Below are positions 44,236 through 52,320 of a DNA stretch of 63,597 nucleotides, piece after piece. How positions within the stretch are numbered: the first letter of the stretch is position 1; each line of letters starts with the position of its first letter. This DNA is from Clostridium bornimense (GTDB lineage: Bacteria; Bacillota; Clostridia; Clostridiales; Clostridiaceae): assembly GCF_018917145.1 (NCBI RefSeq), contig NZ_JAHLOD010000019.1, positions 1 to 63,597 on the forward strand, given 5' to 3'. The notes under the pieces were generated by a model. It was not told the origin of the DNA, ran no database searches, and saw nothing but the letters and a program-made list of their open reading frames with translations. A program made the translations under genes and the position numbers.

Positions 44236-45678
44236 ATGATATCAAGTAAATACTTAAATGCAATTGTTGCTGTAGTTATAGGGTTTGCTATGATTTTTAC
44301 TGGAATACTTATCTTTATTCCTGATGTGTTAGGAATAAAGGAGAAAGATTCTAATACAACATCATTTGAATATGAGACAGAACTTTTCAATAAGAATAAA
44401 ATAATTAATCTAGATATATCTATTGATAAAGATGATTGGAGTGAGATGTTAGAAAATGCATTAGCAGAAGAATATATATCTTGTGATGTAATAGTTAATG
44501 GGAAAGCTTTTAAAAATGTAGCTATAAGACCAAAAGGAAATACTAGTTTAACAAGTGTTGCAAATGATGATACCACAGATAGATATAGTTTCAAAATTGA
44601 ATTTGATCATTATGTTTCAAATCAGACATGTTATGGGTTAGATAAGCTAATTTTAAATAATAATATATCTGATGCTACGTATATGAAGGAATATTTGTCT
44701 TATGATTTAATGTCATATATGTCATTGTCGGCACCATTACATAATTATGTTAATGTAACTGTTAATGGTGAAAGTTGGGGGTTATATTTGGAAATAGAGG
44801 CTATGGAAGAATCCTATGCGGAAAGAAATTTTGGATCTAATTATGGAAAGTTATACAAACCGGAAAGTGTAGGTGCTGGTGCGCAAAAAGAAAATAATGG
44901 TGGAGGAGGAGTACCACTAGAAAATAGCAATGATGGTGATAATCAACAACAAAATAATAATAACAAAGATGGAATGACTAATAATGGACTAGGTATGGGA
45001 GGAATGTCATCAGGAGGTACAGATTGATACCCATGTAAGCGGTATTGATTTAAGTTAAAGAACTATGTAGCTAAGTTATTAGAAGTTGATGAATATAAAA
45101 AAACATATCATAAGTATCTTAGAGAAATAGTAGATGGATATTTTAATAGTGGTAAGTTTACTGAAACTATATAAACAGTAGATGCAATGATAAATGAATA
45201 TGTGAAAAATGATCCAACAGCGTTTTATTCTTATGATAAGTATACAACAGCTGTTGAAACAATTAAGGAATTTGGAGTGTTAAGGGCTAAAAGTATAGAG
45301 GGACAACTAGATGGAACTATACCATCTACTACAACAGATCAAAATTCAAATAAAGATAAGTTAATAGACGGATCATCAATTAATCTTCAATCCATGGGAG
45401 TTCAAGGTGGCGGAGAAAAGGAACAAGGATCTCAAGAAGATAAAAATAATAATAGTTCCAAAGATAATAATAGTGTTAACGATGAAAATAAAAGTGAAGA
45501 TAATAGTAATGGAACGGTGCAAAATTTTAAAAAAGATAGAATAAATGGGGATAATAAAAATTGGAAAGTGTCAAAAGAAAGTACTATAGATATAAAATAT
45601 ATTTATGAAATAGTATGTGTAGTAATAGTATTAATAGGTGCTATTGTATTTGTATCATTATATAAACGGAGAAAATAA
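44236..45678 (+). pseudogene. CotH-family spore-coat kinase-like pseudogene
   Basis: The 5' part (44236-45027) codes for a membrane helix and the CotH N-terminal region: FNKNKIINLDISIDKDDW, RPKGNTSL, YGLDKLILNNN and WGLYLEIEAMEESYA, ending in a Gly-rich stretch and a stop. From 45055 the reading resumes with LKNYVAKLLEVDEYKKTYHK, an in-frame TAA near 45174, then YVKNDPTAFYSYDKY and a C-terminal membrane helix ending KRRK. The middle of a normal CotH, which includes the residues after GGTD up to the NYYLY/WDYN kinase core, is missing. So there is an internal deletion plus a nonsense codon. The two pieces should not be annotated as separate genes. Confidence 0.85.
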
Positions 45679-45688
45679 TAACTATTAC

Positions 45689-45872
45689 AGGGAGCTAATG
45701 AAAGCTTTACTTTCATGTAGCTTGGAGTGGAAACCATGATTTATGAAAAACAACACTTAAGTATAATAGTTTTATATATGCAATAAATACAATACTTGTG
45801 CCCTGTTTTCTGCCATAATAAAAGGAGGTATCGCTAACAATTTTTTATTTGTTAATGTGACACCTCCTTTTT
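45689..45872. repeat. Dispersed intergenic repeat, modules B and C
   Basis: Module B: gggagctaatgaaagcttta, ctttcatgtagcttgg, ccatgatttatgaaaaacaa, cacttaagtataatag. Module C: the head ttgtgccctgttttctgcc, ataataaaa, then a long hairpin AAAGGAGGTatcgcTAACAA / TTGTTAatgtgACACCTCCTTT (about 45821-45870) with a T-run, i.e. an efficient-looking terminator. It follows the broken cotH gene and directly abuts the nrtR promoter. Confidence 0.8.
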
Positions 45873-45874
45873 TG

Positions 45875-45903
45875 TTGACAAATTTATGAAAATAACATAT
45901 TAT
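45875..45903 (+). promoter_or_regulatory. Promoter of the NAD-salvage operon
   Basis: TTGACA (45875-45880), 17-bp spacer, TATTAT (45898-45903), 60 bases before the nrtR-like start. No clear NrtR palindrome could be picked out. Confidence 0.75.
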
Positions 45904-45962
45904 AAATACATAAAGTCAATTTGATATTATCTAAAAGAAAATATGTACGAGGTTAAATTAAT

Positions 45963-46835
45963 ATGGATGAAGAAAAGGAATTTCTAAAAAAATACAGCGA
46001 CAAAGAGTATTATAAACCAAGCGTTACTAATGATGTATTAATTTTTACTACTGAGGATATAAAAGATGATAATATTAGGAAAGTTCCGAGGAAAGGGCTT
46101 CAAGTATTGCTAATTAAAAGAGATCAACAACCAGATAAGGATATGTGGTGTATTCCAGGTGGTTTTATTAGGAAAGATGAAAGTTTGGAGGAAGGAGCTG
46201 CTAGAAAACTAAAAGAAAAAACAGGAATAGAAGATATGTATTTAGAACAATTATATACTTTTGGTGATGTAGACAGAGATAAAAGAACGAGAGTAATAAC
46301 TATTAGTAATATGGCTTTAGTAGCTAAGGAAAAAATAAAAACTATCGAAGTAGATTCTTTAAAAGAAAAGAAGTGGTTTTGGGTAGAAAAACATCTTGTA
46401 GAATCTAAAAATGACTTACATATAGAAAATAAGTATAAGCTAAATTTAAAGTCAGAAGATGATGAAGTTGAAATAGCATATGATGTTGTAGAAAAGATAG
46501 AAAAAGGCATTTTAAGAAAAAAGTCCATTACATATATACTAGAAGAACAGTGTAAAGATAAATTAGCATTTGATCATTACAAGATTTTAGATTATGGAAT
46601 AGATAGATTGAGAAACAAAGTTGAATATACCCCTATTGCATTTAATTTATTGCCAAAATTATTTACTGTAATAGAATTACAATATGTTTATGAAGCTATT
46701 ATGGGAAGAAAAATATTAAATTTTAGAAGAAAAATGAATGATTTTATAATAGAAACTGATGAAAAAATTGAAGGGAAACCTCATAGACCAGCAAAAGTTT
46801 TTAAGTTTAATGAAGAGTTTAAACATGATTTTTAG
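45963..46835 (+). CDS. nrtR: NrtR-like regulator: degenerate Nudix domain plus winged helix
   Basis: 290 residues. N-terminal Nudix fold (about 20-165) with IPGGFIRKDESLEEGAARKL; compared with the Nudix box Gx5Ex7REUxEExGU the two catalytic glutamates are replaced (Lys82, Lys86), so hydrolysis is unlikely. The C-terminal part (about 215-285: FNLLPKLFTVIELQYVYEAI and RKMNDFIIETDEKIEGKPHR) fits the NrtR winged helix, which represses NAD genes and senses ADP-ribose. It heads an operon with PRPP synthetase, nicotinamidase and NAMPT genes, as NrtR typically does. The gene may be autoregulated. Confidence 0.85.
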   Translation: MDEEKEFLKKYSDKEYYKPSVTNDVLIFTTEDIKDDNIRKVPRKGLQVLLIKRDQQPDKDMWCIPGGFIRKDESLEEGAARKLKEKTGIEDMYLEQLYTFGDVDRDKRTRVITISNMALVAKEKIKTIEVDSLKEKKWFWVEKHLVESKNDLHIENKYKLNLKSEDDEVEIAYDVVEKIEKGILRKKSITYILEEQCKDKLAFDHYKILDYGIDRLRNKVEYTPIAFNLLPKLFTVIELQYVYEAIMGRKILNFRRKMNDFIIETDEKIEGKPHRPAKVFKFNEEFKHDF

Positions 46836-46853
46836 AAAAGAGGAGGGAAATAT

Positions 46854-47648
46854 ATGATTTTTTTTAACAATGAAAAGATCAATATAAGTAATTTTCCTAA
46901 TGGAGAGAGTCTTATAGATTCTTATAATATTAGAATTAGTGATAAAGAAAATATTATAAAATTAAAATTTGAGGGCGATTCAGATCTGTTACATTTAATA
47001 TTTTTAAAAAGTCACTTAGATGAAATGATGGTAAAATGTCATCTAGTAATACCATATATGCCTTATAGTAGAATGGATAGAACAGAAGGGCTTAGAGTAT
47101 TTACTTTAAAGTATATTTGTAAGATTATAAATGATTTAAATTTTGAAACAGTTACAATTTATGAACCTCATTCTGATGTTATCGTTGCTCTTTTAGATAG
47201 AGTAAAGGTAGTGAATAAAACTAAAGATTTAGCAGAAAAGCTAATTAGAAGTTTAGAAAATGAAAATTTATTTTTAGTATATCCTGATGCTGGTGCTGAA
47301 AAAAGATACAGTAAACAGATAGAGTATAAGAATATATTAACAGCGACTAAAGAGAGAGATTTTAAAACAGGTAGGATAAAATCTCTTAAGATAAATAGAA
47401 GTGCAGAAATTGATAATGAATTTATTGCAATTATTGTAGATGATTTATGTTCAAAAGGAGGGACCTTTCTTTTGACTGCTGAAAAGCTAAAAGAGATAGG
47501 GGCAAAGGATATTTATTTAGTTGTAACTCATTGTGAAGATACTATCTTTGATGGCGATATATTAAAAACAGATTTGATTAAGAAGGTTTATACAACTGAC
47601 AGTATATTAAGCAAAAATTGTGAAAAGATTGAGATAGAAAAGATATAA
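46854..47648 (+). CDS. Short ribose-phosphate pyrophosphokinase (PRPP synthetase) paralogue
   Basis: 264 residues, about 50 shorter than housekeeping Prs. Family features: FPNGESLIDSYNIRI, LVIPYMPYSRMDRTEG (the PYxRQD-like ATP flexible loop) and the PRPP-binding loop AIIVDDLCSKGGTF (about 193-206). Probably makes PRPP for the NAMPT gene two positions downstream; prs-nadV pairs in NAD-salvage operons and phages support this. A separate full-length prs would be expected elsewhere in the genome. Strong ribosome site (agaggaggg). Confidence 0.87.
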   Translation: MIFFNNEKINISNFPNGESLIDSYNIRISDKENIIKLKFEGDSDLLHLIFLKSHLDEMMVKCHLVIPYMPYSRMDRTEGLRVFTLKYICKIINDLNFETVTIYEPHSDVIVALLDRVKVVNKTKDLAEKLIRSLENENLFLVYPDAGAEKRYSKQIEYKNILTATKERDFKTGRIKSLKINRSAEIDNEFIAIIVDDLCSKGGTFLLTAEKLKEIGAKDIYLVVTHCEDTIFDGDILKTDLIKKVYTTDSILSKNCEKIEIEKI

Positions 47649-47661
47649 GAGGTGTTGTAGA

Positions 47662-48207
47662 ATGAAAAAATTATTAGTTGTAGTAGATTATCAAAAGGAT
47701 TTTGTAGATGGGGCATTAGGATTTCCTAAAGCTAGAACTTTAGAAACTGGTATTTGCGAGAAAATATCAAAGTATCTTGAGGAAGGTGAAAAAGTACTAT
47801 TTACTTATGATACACATTATGATAATTATTTAGAAACTAGAGAAGGAAAGAATTTACCAACAGTTCATTGTTTAGATGGAAGTGAAGGTCATGAGTTATT
47901 TGGAAAATTAAAAGAATATAAAGATAATGAAAATACATTACATTATAAAAAAGAAGCTTTTGCATTGTCACCAAAAGATATCATTTCTATAAAAGAAGAA
48001 CTTGGAGAAAACATAGATATTATTGAGTTTGTTGGTGTAGTTACAAACATGTGTGTAATAAGTAATGTAGTAGCTTTTCAAGGAGAGTATATAAATTCAA
48101 ATTTAGTAGTAGATGCTAGTCTTTGTGCTAGTTTTGATGATAACTTACATGAAAAGGCATTAGATGTAATAGAATCATTGCAAGTTAAAGTTATTAATAG
48201 GAGATGA
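47662..48207 (+). CDS. pncA: Nicotinamidase (isochorismatase fold)
   Basis: Deamidates nicotinamide to nicotinate. 181 residues with the catalytic triad: Asp9 (VVDYQKDF), a Lys in HYKKEAF (about 96-97) and Cys131 (VTNMCVISN); the metal-binding DTHYDNY...HC segment is also present. It sits between the PRPP synthetase and the NAMPT gene, giving the operon two routes for nicotinamide. Specificity for nicotinamide rests on context plus the DTHYDNY motif; other isochorismatase-like amidohydrolases cannot be fully excluded. Confidence 0.85.
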   Translation: MKKLLVVVDYQKDFVDGALGFPKARTLETGICEKISKYLEEGEKVLFTYDTHYDNYLETREGKNLPTVHCLDGSEGHELFGKLKEYKDNENTLHYKKEAFALSPKDIISIKEELGENIDIIEFVGVVTNMCVISNVVAFQGEYINSNLVVDASLCASFDDNLHEKALDVIESLQVKVINRR

Positions 48208-48212
48208 GTAAA

Positions 48213-49682
48213 ATGACAAATCCATTATTGTTAACAGATTTTTATAAGACTATACATCATATGTGTTATGTAGAAGGACTTACTAAGTTAGTTAGTTATT
48301 GGACTCCAAGAATGTCACGAAAAGAAAATATAGATAAGGTAGTAATGTTTGGATTACAACCTTTTATAAAAAAATATCTTATTGAATACTTTAATGAAAA
48401 TTTTTTTGAGAAGGATAAAGAAGAAGTTATTAATGAGTATAGGAGAATTATTTCAATAACTATGGGAAATATTGCAGCAGATACTAAACATATAGAAGAA
48501 TTATATGATTTAGGATATTTACCTATAGAGATAAAGGCAGTAGCAGAAGGTGAAAGGGTAAATATTAAAACTCCTATGATTGAAATTACTAATACTGATG
48601 ATAGATTTCCATGGCTTGTGAATTATTTAGAAACATTAATGAGTTGTCATATATGGCAACCGATGACTAGTGCTACTATTGCATATAGATATAGAGAAAT
48701 AATAAATAAGTATTTTGAATTAACTGTTGAAAATGTAGATGCAAAGAAGGCTTGTGGAGATTTTAGTATGAGAGGTTTTAGTTCTCTTGAAAGTGCGGAA
48801 TCTAGTGCAGCTGGACATCTATTATCATTTACTGGTACAGCAACTATACCGGCAATAATATATCTTGAAAAGTACTATAATTGTGATATTGAAAAAGAAG
48901 AAGTAGCATATGGAACTCCATCAACAGAGCATAGTGTTATGTGTAGTTATGGTAGAGATGAGTATTCTGCATATAAAAGACTTATAAATGAAGTATTTCC
49001 TTCTGGTGTTATCAGTATAGTATCAGATACGTATGATTATTGGAATCTTATAGTTTCTATGCTTCCTAACCTTAAAAATGATATATTAAATAGAGATGGT
49101 AAAGTAGTAATAAGAGGCGATAGTGGTGATCCTATAAAAATAATTTGTGGTGATGATACTGCTGATAAAGATTCACCAGAATATAAAGGTACAGTAGAAT
49201 TATTGTGGGATATTTTTGGTGGCAGAGTAAATTCTAAAGGATATAAAGTATTAAATTCTCATATAGGAACTATTTATGGTGACAGTATCACAGTAGAACG
49301 TTGTGAAGAGATGTGTAAAAGGTTAATGAAAAAAGGATTTGCTGTTAGCAATTGTGTTTTTGGTATTGGATCATATACTTATCAATATAATACTAGAGAT
49401 ACTTTTGGATTTGCACTAAAAGCTACTCATGCAGTTATTAAAGGAGAAGAAAAATTCATTTTTAAAGATCCTAAAACAGATATAGGGAATTTTAAAAAGT
49501 CTCAAAAAGGTATGTGCTATGTTTATAGAGATGGTGATGATATATTATATAAAGATCAATTAACAATAGAGGAACAAAGTCAATATAAATATAATTTATT
49601 GCTAAGTGTATTTAAAAATGGAAAATTGATAAAAGATTATAGCTTAGATGAAATAAGAAAAAGATTGCATGATAAATTTTAA
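48213..49682 (+). CDS. nadV: Nicotinamide phosphoribosyltransferase
   Basis: Makes nicotinamide mononucleotide from nicotinamide and PRPP. 489 residues resembling NAMPT rather than PncB: LLLTDFYKTIHHMCY at the start, DFSMRGFSSLESAESSAAGHL with Asp183 (the residue that favours nicotinamide over nicotinate), a catalytic His at about 240 in TPSTEHSV, IRGDSGDP and the C-terminal VFKNGKLIKDYSLDEIRK. The start is set at ATG 48213 because aggag (48199-48203) abuts the alternative ATG at 48204 without spacing. It is often mislabelled as nicotinate phosphoribosyltransferase. Confidence 0.9.
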   Translation: MTNPLLLTDFYKTIHHMCYVEGLTKLVSYWTPRMSRKENIDKVVMFGLQPFIKKYLIEYFNENFFEKDKEEVINEYRRIISITMGNIAADTKHIEELYDLGYLPIEIKAVAEGERVNIKTPMIEITNTDDRFPWLVNYLETLMSCHIWQPMTSATIAYRYREIINKYFELTVENVDAKKACGDFSMRGFSSLESAESSAAGHLLSFTGTATIPAIIYLEKYYNCDIEKEEVAYGTPSTEHSVMCSYGRDEYSAYKRLINEVFPSGVISIVSDTYDYWNLIVSMLPNLKNDILNRDGKVVIRGDSGDPIKIICGDDTADKDSPEYKGTVELLWDIFGGRVNSKGYKVLNSHIGTIYGDSITVERCEEMCKRLMKKGFAVSNCVFGIGSYTYQYNTRDTFGFALKATHAVIKGEEKFIFKDPKTDIGNFKKSQKGMCYVYRDGDDILYKDQLTIEEQSQYKYNLLLSVFKNGKLIKDYSLDEIRKRLHDKF

Positions 49683-49692
49683 AGTTAAGATG

Positions 49693-49725
49693 AAGTTGCT
49701 ACAGGAGAATGTAGCAGCTTTTTTT
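49693..49725 (+). terminator. Terminator of the NAD-salvage operon
   Basis: AAGTTGCTACA (49693-49703) pairs with TGTAGCAGCTT (49710-49720, one wobble), followed by TTTTT. Confidence 0.85.
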
Positions 49726-49727
49726 CA

Positions 49728-50110
49728 GAGGGTGCGTATATATCAGTGCACAGGTATGGATGAAATTCCCTTTGGGGGAATTTCTGAAATTTTAAGTGTG
49801 ATAATTTTGTGCATAGAATAAGTTAGTTTTTTTAAGATATTTATATTTGATATAGGACTATTACGGGGGGCTAATGAAGGCTGTGCCTTCATGTAGCTTA
49901 GACTAGGAACCTATGATTTATGAAAAACAACACTTAAGTATAACAGTTTTATATATGCACTAAAAACATCTATAAACACAATTGTAAACTTAACTGTGCC
50001 TTGTGAACTGCCTTAACTGTACCTTGTGCCATCTAACCTGTGCCCTGTCTTCTGACATAATAAAAAAGCTATAGCTTATAATTTGCTTATTTGTAAATGA
50101 AATAGCTTTA
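49728..50110. repeat. Longest dispersed repeat copy, modules A, B and C
   Basis: Module A (tatatatcagtgcacagg, gaaattccctttgggggaatttc split, taagtgtgataattttgtgc), module B (ggctaatgaaggctgtgcct, tcatgtagctta, atgatttatgaaaaacaaca, cacttaagtataacag), then accttgtgcc words and the module C head (cctgtgccctgtcttctga, cataataaaa). Its terminal hairpin differs from the others: AAGCTAT...ATAGCTT (about 50048-50112) in place of the GGAGGTATCG stem. The whole 560-base gap 49683-50242 consists of this repeat plus a promoter. Confidence 0.8.
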
Positions 50111-50194
50111 TTTTTGATATTTTATCAATAAAAAAATACAATTACATTAGCATTAATAAAAATATTTTCAAGAAGAGGAAAATATTATTATATA

Positions 50195-50203
50195 TGTTAT
50201 AAT
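50195..50203 (+). promoter_or_regulatory. Extended -10 promoter of the gltB-like gene
   Basis: TGTTATAAT (50195-50203), extended -10, 39 bases before the start; no clear -35. Confidence 0.55.
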
Positions 50204-50242
50204 TTAATAGTAAAACTAATTGTTTTTATTGGGGGTAATGGA

Positions 50243-51886
50243 ATGTTTCAGTATCAAAAAAGTAATGACGTGTTAAATACCGTAAATAGAGGGAATGCGG
50301 CAGAGTCAGGATTGTGTACTTTATGTAGAGCAGATTGTAAAGGTAAATGTGAAACTTGGATGTCTACTATGAAAGGTAGAAAGATGTTATATCCAAGAGA
50401 TTTCGGTAGAGTTACAGCAGGAAGCTCAAATATTAATCATGTAGGGGTAAGTTATAATAACTTAAGAATTCAAGGATATAATTATGGTGCTAATGGATTA
50501 GCCAATGGTTTATCAAATAGTGCCGATGATTGTATTTTTCCAAATGTAAACGTTGAGACTTCTTTTGGGAAAAATGTAAAAACAAAGTCAAGAATACCTA
50601 TAATGACAGGAGCATTGGGATCTACATTTATAGCAGCGAAGTATTGGGAGTCTTTTGCTGTAGGTGCAGCATTAGTAGGTTTTCCAATAGTTGTTGGAGA
50701 AAATGTAGTTGGTGTTGATAAAGCAGCAGTTATTGAAAATGGTAAGATTGTAAAAGCGCCAGAGTTAGATAGAAGAATAGAATCATATATGAAATATTAT
50801 GATGGATATGGTTCTATAATTATTCAAATGAATGTAGAAGATGCTAGAAATGGTGTAGCTGAATATGTAATAAACAAATATGGTGATGATGTAATAATTG
50901 AACTTAAATGGGGACAAGGAGCAAAAGATATTGGTGGAGAAATACAAGTTACTTCATTAGATTATGCATTGTTCTTAAAAGAAAGAGGGTATATAGTAGA
51001 TCCAGATCCTACAAAATCTGATGTTCAAGAGAGCTTTAAATCTGGTGCTATAAGAGCTTTTGCTAGACATAGTAGATTAGGATATACAAATTTAAATTCT
51101 GCAGATGAAGTTAGATCAGATTTTATGGAAACAATAGATTACTTAAGAAGCTTAGGATATAAGAGAATAACATTAAAAACTGGTTCATATGGTATGGAAG
51201 CATTAGCTATGGCTATCAAATTTGCTACAGAAGCTAAGTTAGACTTACTTACAATCGATGGATCTGGTGGAGGTACAGGAATGAGTCCATGGAACATGAT
51301 GGAATCATGGGGTGTACCATCAATATTCTTACATTCTAAAGCTTATGAATATGGAAAGATATTAAAAGATCAAGGATATGATGTTGTTGATATGGCATTT
51401 GCCGGTGGTCTTGCAAGAGAAGATCATATATTTAAAGCATTAGCACTTGGAGCTCCATTTACAAAACTTATTTGTATGGGTAGAGCATTAATGATTCCAG
51501 CATTCTTAGGTGCTAACATAGAATCAGTTATTCATCCAGAGAGAAGAGAAAGATTAAATGGTAATTGGGATGCATTACCTAAACATATTGTTGATGAATT
51601 TGGTACATCTCCAGAAGAAATATTTGCTGGATATTTTGAAGTAAAAGAAAAAGTTGGAGCAGATGCTATGAAAGATATACCTTATGGAGCAATAGGTGTA
51701 TGGACCCTTGCAGATAAGTTAACAGCTGGACTTCAACAACTTATGGCAGGTGCTAGAAAATTTAGTATTGATCAATTATCAAGAGATGATTTATTTGCTG
51801 CTAATAGGGAAACTGAAAAGGAAACAGGAATTAGTTTCTTAACAGAAGTTGGCGATGATTTAGCAAAAGAAATTTTAAGAAAATAG
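50243..51886 (+). CDS. FMN-binding glutamate-synthase-like protein
   Basis: 547 residues in the GltB central/FMN barrel superfamily: ELKWGQGAKDIGGEI, LLTIDGSGGGTGMSPWNMMESWGVP and VVDMAFAGGLAREDHIFKALALGA (FMN and substrate motifs). The cysteine triplet that ligates the 3Fe-4S cluster in glutamate synthase is absent after these motifs. Instead the N-terminus has a separate cluster C25-x2-C28-x3-C32-x3-C36 (LCTLCRADCKGKCETW). There is no amidotransferase domain and no gltD. So true glutamate synthase activity is doubtful; an oxidoreductase of unknown substrate is more likely. A stand-alone gene with its own promoter and terminator. Confidence 0.85.
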   Translation: MFQYQKSNDVLNTVNRGNAAESGLCTLCRADCKGKCETWMSTMKGRKMLYPRDFGRVTAGSSNINHVGVSYNNLRIQGYNYGANGLANGLSNSADDCIFPNVNVETSFGKNVKTKSRIPIMTGALGSTFIAAKYWESFAVGAALVGFPIVVGENVVGVDKAAVIENGKIVKAPELDRRIESYMKYYDGYGSIIIQMNVEDARNGVAEYVINKYGDDVIIELKWGQGAKDIGGEIQVTSLDYALFLKERGYIVDPDPTKSDVQESFKSGAIRAFARHSRLGYTNLNSADEVRSDFMETIDYLRSLGYKRITLKTGSYGMEALAMAIKFATEAKLDLLTIDGSGGGTGMSPWNMMESWGVPSIFLHSKAYEYGKILKDQGYDVVDMAFAGGLAREDHIFKALALGAPFTKLICMGRALMIPAFLGANIESVIHPERRERLNGNWDALPKHIVDEFGTSPEEIFAGYFEVKEKVGADAMKDIPYGAIGVWTLADKLTAGLQQLMAGARKFSIDQLSRDDLFAANRETEKETGISFLTEVGDDLAKEILRK

Positions 51887-51899
51887 TAATTATGGTTAT

Positions 51900-51945
51900 A
51901 GTATCGTATTAACAGATATAAGTTTGTTAATGCGATACTTTTTTA
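51900..51945 (+). terminator. Terminator after the gltB-like gene
   Basis: AGTATCG...CGATACT (51900-51906 and 51933-51939) with inner TTAACA/TGTTAA pairing, then TTTTTT. The stem resembles the module C hairpins of the repeats. Confidence 0.8.
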
Positions 51946-52235
51946 TTAATGATAAAGAAGTAATAAATTTTTATATTGTTATATATGATTTTTCAAAATA
52001 AAAAAATTTATAAAAAAATAAATAGGATTTTTTTAAAGTTAAAATTTTATTTACTATAATTAGCTAATATATAAACAAAAAATTATTTTCAATAATATTC
52101 AATAAATTACATATATATCAATAAATTTTCTGATAGTAGTTTACTAATTTTATCTATGAAAAGTAATGTTTTTATAAAAAATTTGCAATGGTAAAAATAG
52201 CGATAAAACTAGTAATGACAAGGAATTAGACGTTA
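51946..52235. other. AT-rich intergenic stretch without recognisable genes
   Basis: Very AT-rich, with no ORF carrying a ribosome site and no repeat module. It ends at the promoter of the beta-propeller gene. Confidence 0.6.
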
Positions 52236-52264
52236 TTGACATCAGAATTTGCACAATGTACTAT
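52236..52264 (+). promoter_or_regulatory. Promoter of the beta-propeller surface protein gene
   Basis: TTGACA (52236-52241), 17-bp spacer, TACTAT (52259-52264), 56 bases before the start. Confidence 0.65.
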
Positions 52265-52320
52265 ATAAGCATATAATGAAGTATTTTACAGGAAATTGCG
52301 AGAAAAGAGGATTGGGATTT

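Noticed and set aside
45187-45678. 163-codon ORF as an independent gene
   Set aside because: It continues the C-terminal half of the CotH-like gene after an in-frame stop; no ribosome site precedes it.
45963-49682. Phage-type NAD reconstitution (anti-defence) module
   Set aside because: Gene content overlaps (Prs and NAMPT), but the NrtR-like regulator, the nicotinamidase and the lack of phage neighbours fit ordinary NAD salvage better.
49728-50110. Insertion sequence
   Set aside because: No transposase ORF or clear terminal inverted repeats with target duplications; at most a non-autonomous element.
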